Shown here piece after piece: positions 16,874 through 26,776 of a stretch of 64,000 nt of DNA. The position numbers were made by a program, and so were the translations under genes. The DNA comes from Bacteroides salyersiae WAL 10018 = DSM 18765 = JCM 12988 (lineage in GTDB: Bacteria > Bacteroidota > Bacteroidia > Bacteroidales > Bacteroidaceae), in assembly GCF_000381365.1 (NCBI RefSeq), contig NZ_KB905467.1, forward strand, positions 303,604-367,603, given 5' to 3'. Every line of letters starts with the position of its first letter. The first letter of the stretch is position 1. A model generated the notes under the pieces. It was not told the origin of the DNA and did not search any database. It was given only the letters and a program-made list of their open reading frames with translations.

Positions 16874-19800
16874 ATGAAAATAGTCAATTGCCTCCGTCTT
16901 TTTTGTTGGATAGTAGGTCTGCTTTTATGTTGTAATCACTTAAAAGCCAGCCATTATTATTTTAAACAAATCTCCTTGAAAGAAGGGTTGCCTTCTACGG
17001 TCAGGTGTATTTATGCCGAAAAGAAAGGATTTGTGTGGATCGGGACGAGAAGCGGGTTAGGACGTTTCGACGGACATGAGCTGAAACGATATACGTATCA
17101 GTCTGATAATCCGAATTCACTGCCTCACAATCATATTCATCAGATTGTGGAAGACAGTTTGCATAATATCTGGATTATGACCGATAAAGGTATTGCCCGC
17201 TATCGGCGCAGAAGTGATGATTTTGATGTCATTAAAAACAATAACAATCAAAATATAATTGTAAATGCTTCCTGTCGCACCAGTCAGGGAATCTTGTTCG
17301 GTGCACGTAATAAAATTTATTTTTACAGTTATAAGGATGATTCTTTTGTCCTTGTCCGGGATTTTGCCTCTGACGCGCAATTCTCCATATCTTTTATTGG
17401 CATGTGGAATGCAGAAACAGTACTTTGTGCCAGCCGTTGGCAAGGGGTATTGTTACTTAATCTTCGTACCGGAGAAGTGTCGCCTCCTCCTTTTGATTGT
17501 GGAAAAGAAATCATGGAGATCATGATAGATTCCCGACAACGTGTGTGGGTTGCTCCATACAATAACGGCATCCGGTGTTTTGCAAAAGACGGTGCCTTGC
17601 TGGCTTCTTATACCACTCGGAATTCTCAGTTGAATAATGATGTCGTTTTATGTATGGCCGAAAGGGACGGGCATATATGGATCGGTACTGACGGTGGCGG
17701 GATTAATGTATTGGATCCCGAGACCCAAGAAATATCCGTTTTGGAGCATATCCCCGGAAACAATTATTCTTTGCCTGTAAATTCTATTTTATGCTTGCAC
17801 AATGACGTTAATAATAATATGTGGGCAGGCAGCATCCGTGGCGGACTCATTAATATCCGTGAAATATCGATGAAGACTTATACGGATGCAGTACCGGGAA
17901 ACGATGCCGGATTGAGTGATAACACAGTCCTGAGTTTATATCAGGATTCTGTATCCGGAGATATCTGGATTGGTACCGATGGAGGCGGCTTGAACAGATT
18001 AAATCCAGGGACGGAAAAATTCCGGCATTATCAGGCTACATGGAAAACCAAAGTAGCATCGATTACCGGTTTTACTTCTAATGAATTGTTATTATCGCTT
18101 TTTTCCAAAGGTCTGTTTATCTTTAATAAATCAACGGGAAATCTTACTCCGTTGGTTGTTGATAATGAAGAGATAAACAATCTCATCCGATATAGCGGGC
18201 GAACTGTGAATGTTTATCAGATGGTGCCTGGTTCTGTCTTATTGCTTGGTTCTCATATTTATAGGTATGATATTGCTTCCGGTAAGGTCGACGTGATAAA
18301 GGAAGAAGAGGGAGAGGATTTTGTCGGTACGATTCTTCCGGTTTCTTTGGGCTCGCGGACGAGTTATTTTTGCGATCTTCATCGGATTTATGCATTGGAT
18401 CACTCTACGAATAAGTTGCATGCCGTATTTACTTGTGGCAGGGATACGCTTATCAATTCGGTTTCGCGTGATGAGCGTGGTGTTTTTTGGATTGGCAGCA
18501 ATCGGGGGCTGAGTAGTTACAATCCTGTGAATCATGAATATCAGCATTTGCCTACGACGCTTTTTGATGAAATAATCTCTATTGTATGCGACCGGAAAGG
18601 AAAAGTGTGGATCGGAACGGATCAGATGCTGTTTGCATGGCTCATCAATGAAAAAAGATTTGTTCTTTTCGGAGAGTCGGACGGGGTTTTGATAAATGAA
18701 TATCTATCTAAGCCTAAGTTGGTTTCTACTAAGGGTGATATCTATATGGGAGGTATTAAGGGGTTATTGCGCATTGATAGAAATTTGCCGATAGAAAGTT
18801 CGGAATACCCGCAGATGCAATTGACGGATGTACTTATCAATGGTGAATCGGTGAATGACGCTTTAAGTGCGGAACCTATCGGTATCTCTGTGCCTTGGAG
18901 TAGTAAGTCGATTGCTATTCGTGTTATGTCTTGTGAGAAAGACATTTTCCGCCAAAAAATTTATCGTTACCAGATTGCCGGTTTGAATGAGCAATATATT
19001 GATTCTTATAGCCCGGAACTGATTGTCCGTTCGTTACCTCCCGGAAATTACCGGATCATGGCTTCATGTAGTACGAAAGATGGTAACTGGACTCCCTTAC
19101 AGCAGGTTTTGAGTCTTACTATTTTGCCGCCGTGGTATAAAACGTGGTGGTTTATAATGTGTTGTGTCTTGATTGTATCCGGAGCCATCATACAGACTTT
19201 TCTGGTCACTTTGCGTCGTAAAGAAAATAAACTGAAGTGGGCGATGAAAGAGCATGAGAAACAGATGTATGAAGAGAAAGTGCGTTTTTTGATTAACATC
19301 AGTCATGAACTTCGTACTCCGTTGACTTTGATACATGCGCCCCTCAATCGTATCTTGAAAACTTTATCTCCTACGGACTCCAATTTCGTACCTCTTAAAA
19401 GTATTTACAGACAATCACAGCGTATGAGAGATTTGCTCAATATGGTACTCGATCTACGTAAGATGGAAGTCGGAGTGAGTAAATTGCAGATTTATCCGCA
19501 GCGATTAAATGATTGGGTACTGGAGGTTTCGGCAGACTTTGTCGGTGAGGCTGAAGCGAAGAATGTGGAGATTAATTATCAGTTGGACGAACAGATCGAA
19601 GAGGTTAGTTTTGACAGGGATAAGTGTGAAATTATTCTGACTAACTTGTTGATTAATGCACTGAAGCACAGTCCGGAAGGAACAGGAATAACCATTATTA
19701 CCAAACTATTGTCAGAAGAGCAACGCGTTCGCATATCGGTTTCCGATCAGGGTTGTGGATTGCAACAGGTAGATGTAAATAAACTCTTTACCCGTTTTTA

Positions 19801-20821
19801 TCAGGGAAACGGTGAGCAGCGTAACGGCTCGGGTATCGGATTGTCTTATTCCAAGATTTTGGCCGAATTACATGGGGGAAATATTGGTGCCAGAGATAAC
19901 GAAACGGTGGGTGCCACTTTCTTTTTTGAGCTTCCTTTACAAGCCATATCGGAAGAGGTACTTTGTGAGCCCAAAGCTTATCTGAATGAACTGATCACTG
20001 ATAGTGGTGGAGAAAACATTCCGGATACAAATGCTTTTGTCATGAGTAACTATTCTCTATTGGTTGTTGATGATAATCAGGATTTGGTTGATTTTCTGCG
20101 GGATATGTTGAAAGATAAATTTAAGCAAATATATGCTGCCGCAGATGGGGTAGAGGCTTTGGAGCTTCTTCGGAAATATCAACCGGATATTATTGTCAGT
20201 GATGTAATGATGCCGCGTATGAACGGTTATGAACTTTGTAAGCAGATAAAAGAGGATATTGCCGTCAGTCATATTCCGGTTATCCTGCTTACCGCGCGTG
20301 ACGATGAGCAAAGCCAGTTGCAGGGATATAAAATCGGTGCGGACGGGTATTTGACCAAACCGTTCGAAGAGGAAATGCTACTCGAACTTATTCGTAGCCG
20401 TTTGCGTAATCGCGAACAGACAAAGGCACGCTATCTGAATGCCGGATTGTTGCCGGCACCCGAAGACAGTACATTCAGTCAGGCAGACGAGACTTTTCTT
20501 CTGAAGCTGAACAAAATCATTACCGATCATCTGTCCGATTCCGAGTTGGATGTTGCTTTCCTTTGTAGAGAGATCGGTATGAGTCGTGCTACACTTTATA
20601 ATAAGTTAAAAGCACTGACGGATGTGGGAGTCAATGATTATATCAATAAACTTAGAATAGAAAAGGCAATACTGCTTATTACCACTACCAATTTGAATTT
20701 TACCGAAATAGCAGAACGCTGTGGATTCACTACATCGCGTTACTTCAGCACTTTATTTAAGCAGTATACGGGAGAAACGCCGACGAAGTATAGGGAGAAG
20801 AGTAGTCAAGTGGCTAAGTAG
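16874..20821 (+). CDS. Hybrid two-component system sensor/regulator (HTCS)
   Basis: 1315 residues joining sensor and regulator. A signal peptide (1-25) is followed by periplasmic Reg_prop beta-propeller repeats (about 40-640, many VWIGT and IWIGTDGGG blades) and a Y_Y_Y domain (about 680-750). One membrane helix (about 754-777) leads to HisKA (His in NISHELRTPLTL, about 810), HATPase (NLLINALKHSP, GSGIGLS), receiver (about 1057-1175, VVDDNQ, phospho-Asp in IVSDVMMPRMNG, TKPFEEE) and AraC-type HTH (about 1210-1310). Such proteins sense glycan fragments in the periplasm and activate nearby utilization genes. It lies between two sulfatases. The last codons (SSQVAK) are made of repeat-family-B sequence. 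Confidence 0.95.
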   Translation: MKIVNCLRLFCWIVGLLLCCNHLKASHYYFKQISLKEGLPSTVRCIYAEKKGFVWIGTRSGLGRFDGHELKRYTYQSDNPNSLPHNHIHQIVEDSLHNIWIMTDKGIARYRRRSDDFDVIKNNNNQNIIVNASCRTSQGILFGARNKIYFYSYKDDSFVLVRDFASDAQFSISFIGMWNAETVLCASRWQGVLLLNLRTGEVSPPPFDCGKEIMEIMIDSRQRVWVAPYNNGIRCFAKDGALLASYTTRNSQLNNDVVLCMAERDGHIWIGTDGGGINVLDPETQEISVLEHIPGNNYSLPVNSILCLHNDVNNNMWAGSIRGGLINIREISMKTYTDAVPGNDAGLSDNTVLSLYQDSVSGDIWIGTDGGGLNRLNPGTEKFRHYQATWKTKVASITGFTSNELLLSLFSKGLFIFNKSTGNLTPLVVDNEEINNLIRYSGRTVNVYQMVPGSVLLLGSHIYRYDIASGKVDVIKEEEGEDFVGTILPVSLGSRTSYFCDLHRIYALDHSTNKLHAVFTCGRDTLINSVSRDERGVFWIGSNRGLSSYNPVNHEYQHLPTTLFDEIISIVCDRKGKVWIGTDQMLFAWLINEKRFVLFGESDGVLINEYLSKPKLVSTKGDIYMGGIKGLLRIDRNLPIESSEYPQMQLTDVLINGESVNDALSAEPIGISVPWSSKSIAIRVMSCEKDIFRQKIYRYQIAGLNEQYIDSYSPELIVRSLPPGNYRIMASCSTKDGNWTPLQQVLSLTILPPWYKTWWFIMCCVLIVSGAIIQTFLVTLRRKENKLKWAMKEHEKQMYEEKVRFLINISHELRTPLTLIHAPLNRILKTLSPTDSNFVPLKSIYRQSQRMRDLLNMVLDLRKMEVGVSKLQIYPQRLNDWVLEVSADFVGEAEAKNVEINYQLDEQIEEVSFDRDKCEIILTNLLINALKHSPEGTGITIITKLLSEEQRVRISVSDQGCGLQQVDVNKLFTRFYQGNGEQRNGSGIGLSYSKILAELHGGNIGARDNETVGATFFFELPLQAISEEVLCEPKAYLNELITDSGGENIPDTNAFVMSNYSLLVVDDNQDLVDFLRDMLKDKFKQIYAAADGVEALELLRKYQPDIIVSDVMMPRMNGYELCKQIKEDIAVSHIPVILLTARDDEQSQLQGYKIGADGYLTKPFEEEMLLELIRSRLRNREQTKARYLNAGLLPAPEDSTFSQADETFLLKLNKIITDHLSDSELDVAFLCREIGMSRATLYNKLKALTDVGVNDYINKLRIEKAILLITTTNLNFTEIAERCGFTTSRYFSTLFKQYTGETPTKYREKSSQVAK

Positions 20822-21073
20822 TAAGTAATTGAGTAGTTAAGTAGTAAGTAGTTCAGTAGTAAGTAGTTCAGTAGTCAAGTAGGATAGACTTATTTCTGAT
20901 TTTTTCATGTTACTTGTTATTTAGTCATTTATTATTAATGGACTACTTGTTATTTGATAGCTTGTTATTAGGCTATTTACTACCTGCTACTTACTACTTG
21001 ACTACTTACTACTTGACTACTTGATTACTTGCTACCTGCTACTTACTACTTGACTACTTAACTACTTGACTAC
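20801..21073. repeat. Long inverted repeat of GTAGTTAA/GTAGTAA units (family B, copy 1)
   Basis: The left arm (20801-20881) is a run of 7-8 bp units such as GTAGTAA, GTAGTTAA and GTAGTCAA. The right arm (about 20975-21073) carries the complementary CTACTTACTACTTGACTACT-type units. It begins inside the regulator's 3' coding end and stops 11 bp before the convergent MscS gene, so it may serve as a two-way terminator. A short middle segment repeats similar words. Confidence 0.75.
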
Positions 21074-21083
21074 TAATTTCATT

Positions 21084-22250
21084 TCAGTCTGAATACTGAT
21101 ATACTTTCAAATCAAATTTGGGTACCATGGCAAATAGATGGTCGAAGATATCGGACTGAATACGTTCGTATTCCTTCCATATTTTGTTTCGGGAGAAGAA
21201 ATAAACTTGGATAGGTACGCCATATTCGGTAGCTTCTTTTTGGCTGATTATCAAGTCAAGATCTTGGTTTACTACAGGCAGACTGCATAAGTAACGTTCT
21301 ATGTAGACACGATACACTTGCGAGTTGGTCGGTATCACTCCTTCTTCCGGTTGGTAATCGGCCAGTAAAGGGATTTCTTTCCGAAAAGTATCCAGCATTT
21401 CGGGGGTACAGAATTTTAGTGTGGTAAGGTCGAGAGTGATATTCTTCATGACTCTCCGTCCACCCGATTCCACCATTCCGCGCCAATTCTGGAAAGAGTT
21501 GTTTACGAGACTGTAAGGAGGAATAGTAGAAATCGTGTTATCGAAGTTTTGAATTTTGACCGTATTCAATGTAATTTCCTGTACTATACCATTAGCGTTG
21601 CTCGAAGGGATTGTAACCCAGTCTCCTAACCGTACCATGTCATTGGCTGATAATTGTATACCTGCCACAAATCCTAAAATGGAATCTTTGAATACTAACA
21701 TCAGAACGGCTGCCGAAGCCCCCAAACCGGCAAACAGACTTGCCGGCGATTTGTTCACGAGAATGGCAATCATGATGATGCCTCCTACAAAGAAAAGAAG
21801 AACTTGCAGAACCTGTATAAATCCTTTCATCGGATGGTTCTTTGCCTTGGCTTTTTCCGAATATACGTCCAATATCATCAGCAGTACTCCGTTGATGGCA
21901 AGCAGCAAGGACAGGATGATGTAAACGGCACATATCTTCTGAGAAATAAGCAACAGTTCTTTTCCGCGTACAAAAGCGATTGGTAATAGTATATATACCA
22001 ATATGCCGGGAATCGTATGTATCAGATTATGGAATACGCGTCGTTTCATTAATAATGTATTCCATACGTGTGGGGAGTGTTTGGTATATTTTCTCATTCC
22101 ACCTACCAGAATGGCCTGGCAAAGGTAATCGAGCCCTACCGCGATGCAGATCATTAAGATAGCAATAATGGCCTCATCAAACGTGTTGGCTATTTTCGGG
22201 TCTATTCCCCATCCGATGAGGATCTTGTTCATCCAATTTCCTAAGTCCAT
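21084..22250 (-). CDS. MscS-family mechanosensitive channel (YbdG-like)
   Basis: 388 residues. Four to five membrane helices (about 25-50, 70-95, 105-130, 145-165) lead into the pore helix SLFAGLGASAAVLMLVFKDSILGFVAGIQL and the cytosolic MscS beta domain (GDWVTIPSSNANGIVQEITLNTVKIQNFDNTISTIPP). A C-terminal alpha/beta part resembles the YbdG group. It would release solutes on hypo-osmotic shock or membrane tension. It lies 61 bp downstream of the aldolase gene and is likely in the same operon. Confidence 0.9.
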   Translation of the reverse strand: MDLGNWMNKILIGWGIDPKIANTFDEAIIAILMICIAVGLDYLCQAILVGGMRKYTKHSPHVWNTLLMKRRVFHNLIHTIPGILVYILLPIAFVRGKELLLISQKICAVYIILSLLLAINGVLLMILDVYSEKAKAKNHPMKGFIQVLQVLLFFVGGIIMIAILVNKSPASLFAGLGASAAVLMLVFKDSILGFVAGIQLSANDMVRLGDWVTIPSSNANGIVQEITLNTVKIQNFDNTISTIPPYSLVNNSFQNWRGMVESGGRRVMKNITLDLTTLKFCTPEMLDTFRKEIPLLADYQPEEGVIPTNSQVYRVYIERYLCSLPVVNQDLDLIISQKEATEYGVPIQVYFFSRNKIWKEYERIQSDIFDHLFAMVPKFDLKVYQYSD

Positions 22251-22311
22251 AATTATATCTTGTTTTTTATAAGTATAACGGCAGACTTAGGAAATTGTTT
22301 CATCCGGATTT

Positions 22312-22968
22312 TCATCCGTTTACTTTTTTGTAGTCTTCCAGGAATTTTTTCAATCCGGATTCTGTAAGCGGGTGGTTTAGTAGTCCCTTAATGGCGCTTA
22401 ACGGACAAGTAGCTACATCGGCTCCGGCTTCTACGCATTCCATGATGTGCTTGGTGTTGCGGATAGAGGCTGCCAATACTTGTGTCTTGTAATTATAATA
22501 ACGGTACATGCGTACGATATCGGCAACGAGCCCTACACCGTCTTCACAAATATCATCCAGACGACCTACGAAAGGAGACACATAGGTAGCTCCCGCTTTA
22601 GCAGCCAGTAAAGCCTGCCCGGCAGAAAATACCAAGGTACAGTTGGTACGGATACCTTTTTCCGTGAAATATTTAATAGCTTTGATGCCATCGGCAATGC
22701 ATGGTACCTTTACTACGATATGCGGATTTAATGCGGCAAGTTCTTCACCTTCCCGAATCATGCCTTCATAATCGGTAGCTATCACCTCGGCACTTACGTC
22801 ACCTCCCACGATATTACATATTTCTACATAATGTTTACGTTGGTTTTCGGTTCCTTTGATGCCTTCTTTGGCCATAAGTGAAGGATTGGTAGTAACTCCG
22901 TCGAGCACACCGAGTGCATATGCCTCGCGTATCTGCTCCAAATTAGCTGTGTCGATAAAAAATTTCAT
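22312..22968 (-). CDS. fsa: Fructose-6-phosphate aldolase / transaldolase-like protein
   Basis: 218 residues, the length of the TalC/FSA group rather than full transaldolase. Motifs: FIDTANLEQI, GVTTNPSLMAKEG, Lys87 in IVVKVPC (Schiff base), NCTLVFSAGQALLAAKAGATYVSPFVGRLDD and SIRNTKH. The enzyme forms or splits fructose-6-phosphate, or acts as a short transaldolase; sequence alone does not separate these. A -7 element is found 36 bp upstream and MscS follows. Confidence 0.88.
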   Translation of the reverse strand: MKFFIDTANLEQIREAYALGVLDGVTTNPSLMAKEGIKGTENQRKHYVEICNIVGGDVSAEVIATDYEGMIREGEELAALNPHIVVKVPCIADGIKAIKYFTEKGIRTNCTLVFSAGQALLAAKAGATYVSPFVGRLDDICEDGVGLVADIVRMYRYYNYKTQVLAASIRNTKHIMECVEAGADVATCPLSAIKGLLNHPLTESGLKKFLEDYKKVNG

Positions 22969-23003
22969 AACTTCTAAATTTTAGTGGTTAACTATCTAAC
23001 GTC

Positions 23004-23011
23004 CAAAGGTA
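23004..23011 (-). promoter_or_regulatory. Promoter for the aldolase-MscS operon
   Basis: TACCTTTG on the minus strand, with a TTG(C) at 23034-23032 giving 20 bp spacing to a -33 element. Confidence 0.6.
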
Positions 23012-23191
23012 AGTATTTGTTTATCCATTTGCAAGATTATCAGATATTCTCCATTTTTTGTTTCCAATATTGTCTACCGGATGTTCGTAAATGTCTATTT
23101 TTTGCTTGTGCGGTAAAAATATTGACTGATGCAGGGTGTGTATGTTCTCATAAATGACGATATTTGTTCCGGAATCTAATATTAACTTATC

Positions 23192-24736
23192 ATGAAAAAA
23201 AATTATTTTGTACTTCCCTTAGTTATTACTCCCTGTCTCGTTCAAAATGCCGTTGCGCAAGAGAAAGGAGAACAGCGTCCGAACGTGGTTTTTATCTATG
23301 CCGATGACATCGGTTTCGGTGATTTCAGTTGCAATGGTGCGAATACGATTCATACTCCCAATGTAGACCGTGCGGCAGCACAAGGCGTGCGATTTACTAA
23401 TGCACACAGTGCGGCTGCAACAAGTACTCCTTCCCGTTATGCCATGCTTACGGGAGAATACGCTTGGCGTAAAGCCGGTACGGGTATTGCCGACGGTGAT
23501 GCCGGTTCTATTATTCGTCCGGATCGCTATACTATGCCGGATATGTTCAAGCAAGCCGGTTATACTACTGCTGTAGTAGGTAAATGGCACTTAGGGTTGG
23601 GAGATAAAGGTGGTGAACAAGATTGGAATAAACCGTTGAAACCGGGTACCAACGATATTGGTTTTGACTATTCCTTTATTATGGCTGCCACCGGCGACCG
23701 TGTTCCTTGTGTATTTGTAGAAAATGACCAAGTGATCAACCTTGATCCGGCCGATCCTATTCAGGTCAGCTATAAAAAGAATTTTCCCGGGGAGCCTACC
23801 GGAAAGGACAATCCCGAATTGTTGGTTATGCATCCTTCTCACGGACATGATATGAGTATTGTCAATGGAATTTCCCGTATCGGTTTTATGAAAGGCGGTA
23901 AGTCGGCACTTTGGAAAGATGATAAGATAGCCGAAACCTTGACCGATAAGGCTGTATCTTTTATCGAAACACATAAAGATCGCCCGTTCTTCCTTTATTT
24001 TGCTACGCAAGATGCGCATGTTCCCCGTGTTCCCGGAGCACAGTTTGTTGGTAAGAGTGGTATGGGGCCTCGTGGTGATTGTTTGTTGGAGTTTGACTGG
24101 AGCGTAGGAGAGGTGTTGAATGCGCTTGAACGACTGGGATTAGACAAAAATACGTTGGTCATTATCTCCAGCGACAATGGTCCGGTTGTAGATGATGGTT
24201 ATAAAGATCAGGCAGTCGAACTGTTGGGTGATCATAAACCCGGTGGTAAGTATCGCGGTGGTAAATATAGTATCTATGAAGCCGGCACTCGTGTTCCTTG
24301 CATTTGGAGATGGCCGGGACAAATTAAGCCCGGAGTGTCCGATGCATTACTTTGTCAGATTGACTGGTTTGCTACTTTTGCACAAATGTTGAATCAGTCT
24401 CTTCCCGAGGGTGCGGCACCGGATAGCCGCCCGATGAAAATGGCTTGGATGGGGAAAGAGAAGAAAGGGCGTGATTATCTGGTTCTGCAAAATGCACAAA
24501 ATAATCTTTCCATTACAGATGGTCGTTGGAAGTATGTTCGTCCCGGTCGGGGGCCGGCTTATAATAAGCAGGTGAATATTGAGTTGGGAAACAGTATGGA
24601 ACCACAATTGTATGATTTGAAAAAAGATGCCGGTGAAAAGAATAATTTGGCGAAAGAACAGCCCAAACGTGTGCAACAGTTGAGTGCCGAATTGGAAAAG
24701 GTAGTTGACGGACGGTACGGATTGCCGTTGTATTGA
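23192..24736 (+). CDS. Secreted S1-family sulfatase, serine type
   Basis: 514 residues with a signal peptide (1-22, ending NAVAQ). Metal ligands are in FIYADDIGFGDFS and SSDNGPVVDDG; the formylglycine site is Ser78 (STPSRYAMLTGEYAW); VVGKWHLGLGDKGG carries the active-site Lys. SHGHDMSIVNG and the TGDRVPCVFVEN insert are features shared with Bacteroides sulfatases that act on sulfated hexosamine glycans, but the subfamily is not certain. It is monocistronic and lies 223 bp from the divergent aldolase gene. Two ATGTTC/ATGTCT words upstream resemble inverted forms of boxes described at 31, 40 and 53 kb, but the spacing differs. Confidence 0.88.
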   Translation: MKKNYFVLPLVITPCLVQNAVAQEKGEQRPNVVFIYADDIGFGDFSCNGANTIHTPNVDRAAAQGVRFTNAHSAAATSTPSRYAMLTGEYAWRKAGTGIADGDAGSIIRPDRYTMPDMFKQAGYTTAVVGKWHLGLGDKGGEQDWNKPLKPGTNDIGFDYSFIMAATGDRVPCVFVENDQVINLDPADPIQVSYKKNFPGEPTGKDNPELLVMHPSHGHDMSIVNGISRIGFMKGGKSALWKDDKIAETLTDKAVSFIETHKDRPFFLYFATQDAHVPRVPGAQFVGKSGMGPRGDCLLEFDWSVGEVLNALERLGLDKNTLVIISSDNGPVVDDGYKDQAVELLGDHKPGGKYRGGKYSIYEAGTRVPCIWRWPGQIKPGVSDALLCQIDWFATFAQMLNQSLPEGAAPDSRPMKMAWMGKEKKGRDYLVLQNAQNNLSITDGRWKYVRPGRGPAYNKQVNIELGNSMEPQLYDLKKDAGEKNNLAKEQPKRVQQLSAELEKVVDGRYGLPLY

Positions 24737-25534
24737 TATTACCTTTGTTGCTGATAATACGTGTTTATAAAACGGATTTTTGTTAACCTTGTTTCTAAAA
24801 TGTAAGAGTGTATATTCTTATTATATAAGAGTATATACTCTTACATATCAAATGTCTATACTTTTTATACACAAATGTCTATACTCTTATAAGTGTTGAT
24901 TATCAGTTTGTTATATTCTATTAGACTTTCTGATATGGAATATAAATATTGGATGAGAATATTACTAAAGTTGATTAATAGACAATTATGGGTAGAATGT
25001 TGTTTCTATCAATAAAATTCTGTTTCACAAAAAAAGAACCTATTTTTTATATTAAACTATTGCAATCCAGTTGACTGACTATACTATTTATCCGATTCAA
25101 AATTTTGAAAAGCGTAGATTATTATTATATCATACTTCTTGTTGTTATTTCTCTAATGATGCTGTGGCAGGTGTATGGGGTGGAGTTTATATTTCTTAAA
25201 ACTAAATAGTTGTTAATTTCACTTTCAAACTCTGAACTAAAATTTGATATATTATGTTGTTTAAAATGAAAGCGAGTTCTACTTCGGTTTTAAAAATCGA
25301 ATAAAACGGAGAGTAAGATTTATAAAATGAAATAAATTATTCGTTTTCTAAAGTTTTGAATGCTAAATTTATTAATTCATGTAGCTTTATGAAAATATAG
25401 AATTAAAATCTATTAATAGATTCAGTCATTGAATATATGCTGTGTAAGCATTTGACCTTTACTCTCAAAATAAAAATCCCATTTAGGGAATGTATGATAT
25501 ATTTATTGTATAACCAACTTAACACATTTTAATT
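24737..25534. other. 800-bp AT-rich intergenic region with hairpin and direct repeats
   Basis: I see no gene here. A near-perfect hairpin with 19-bp arms (24802-24820 and 24826-24844, two mismatches, 5-base loop) follows the sulfatase. Next come two exact copies of AAATGTCTATACT (24850-24862 and 24873-24885, 23-bp period). The rest is AT-rich. The ompA promoter must lie near 25440-25510, but no clean TAnnTTTG was found. Confidence 0.6.
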
Positions 25535-26677
25535 ATGAAAAAATTTATTATTGTATCTGCTTTTGTATTGGGAGCATTTACTGCAAGTGCCCAAAACGAC
25601 CAGACTGCTCTTCAAGGAACTAAATTTGGTGATAACTGGTCTATAGGAATCAATGCCGGTGCAACGACTCCTTTGACTCATAGCGCATTCTTTAAGAACG
25701 CCCGTCCGGCTTTTGGATTTGGAGTAGCGAAACAATTAACTCCTGTTTTCGGTTTCGGCCTTCAGGGTATGGGATATGTGAATACTACTCAGAGTAAAAC
25801 GGCTTTTGACGCTTCTGATGTCAGTCTGTTAGGTAAAGTCAACTTGATGAACTTGTTTGCAGGCTATCAGGGAACTCCCCGGCTGTTTGAGATTGAAGCG
25901 GTTGCCGGTATCGGTTGGCTTCATTACTATATGAATGGTCCTGGAGATGAAAATTCGTGGTCTACTCGTCTCGGATTGAATTTGAATTTCAACCTTGGCG
26001 AATCTAAAGCATGGACTTTGGGAGTGAAACCTGCTATAGTATATGATATGCAAGGCGATTTTAATACGGCAAAAAGCCGCTTTAATGCCAATAATGCCGC
26101 TTTTGAACTGACAGCCGGATTGGCATACCATTTTAAAACCAGTAACGGAACCCATCATTTTACTACAGTCAAACCTTATAATGCTGCGGAAATAGCCGAA
26201 TTGAACTCTTCTATCAATAATCTTCGCTCACAGGTAGGTAGTAAGGATAGTCAATTGGCAACTACCACGCGTCAGGTGAACGAACTGCAAAGCGAGCTGG
26301 ATGCTTGCCGCAATAAGGTTGTTCCTGTTGAAACAGTAATTAAGACGGATCGGATTCCGGAGTCTGTGATCACATTCAGGCAGGGAAAATCGGTTGTTGA
26401 TGCTTCTCAATTGCCTAATGTGGAACGAATTGCTTCTTATCTGAAGAAACATCCGGATGCTAATGTGATCATTAAAGGATATGCTTCACCGGAAGGAAAT
26501 CTTGAATTCAATAAGAAACTGGCAAAAGCACGTGCTGAAGCTGTCGAATCTATTTTGGTGAAAAAGTACAAGATTGATTCTACACGGGTTAGTGCCGAAG
26601 GACAAGGTATCGGAGACATGTTTACAGATCCGGATTGGAACCGTGTGAGCATCTGTACGATTGACGAATCCAAGTAA
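25535..26677 (+). CDS. OmpA-family outer membrane protein
   Basis: 380 residues. Signal peptide (1-19, ending TASAQ), an eight-strand-type beta-barrel (about 25-205), a coiled-coil linker (about 220-265, LNSSINNLRSQVGSKDSQLATT) and a C-terminal OmpA peptidoglycan-binding domain (about 275-380, IIKGYASPEGNLEFNKKLAKARAEAV). This is the major surface porin-like protein layout of Bacteroides. The long A/T-rich upstream region and the strong terminator after it fit high expression. Confidence 0.92.
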   Translation: MKKFIIVSAFVLGAFTASAQNDQTALQGTKFGDNWSIGINAGATTPLTHSAFFKNARPAFGFGVAKQLTPVFGFGLQGMGYVNTTQSKTAFDASDVSLLGKVNLMNLFAGYQGTPRLFEIEAVAGIGWLHYYMNGPGDENSWSTRLGLNLNFNLGESKAWTLGVKPAIVYDMQGDFNTAKSRFNANNAAFELTAGLAYHFKTSNGTHHFTTVKPYNAAEIAELNSSINNLRSQVGSKDSQLATTTRQVNELQSELDACRNKVVPVETVIKTDRIPESVITFRQGKSVVDASQLPNVERIASYLKKHPDANVIIKGYASPEGNLEFNKKLAKARAEAVESILVKKYKIDSTRVSAEGQGIGDMFTDPDWNRVSICTIDESK

Positions 26678-26702
26678 GCGTTTTACTCCTTTTCATATAT
26701 GA

Positions 26703-26750
26703 TTTCCCCCTCTTGCTCTACTTCTATTGAAGCAGAATAAGAGGGGGAAA
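26703..26750. terminator. Bidirectional terminator between ompA-like gene and GH43
   Basis: Perfect 12-bp arms TTTCCCCCTCTT and AAGAGGGGGAAA, with an inner ACTTC/GAAG stem. T-rich sequence on both strands serves the two convergent genes. Confidence 0.88.
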
Positions 26751-26776
26751 TTTATTGTATTATCTTCTTGAAATTT

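Noticed and set aside
20822..21075. Possible CRISPR array
   Set aside because: Units are 7-8 bp with no spacers and run in mirrored arms; no cas genes are near. Treated as inverted satellite-like repeats.
23071..23147. ATGTTC/ATGTCT words upstream of sulfatase 2 as a twin-box promoter
   Set aside because: Orientation is inverted and spacing is about 10 bp instead of 31, with no -7 at the right distance.
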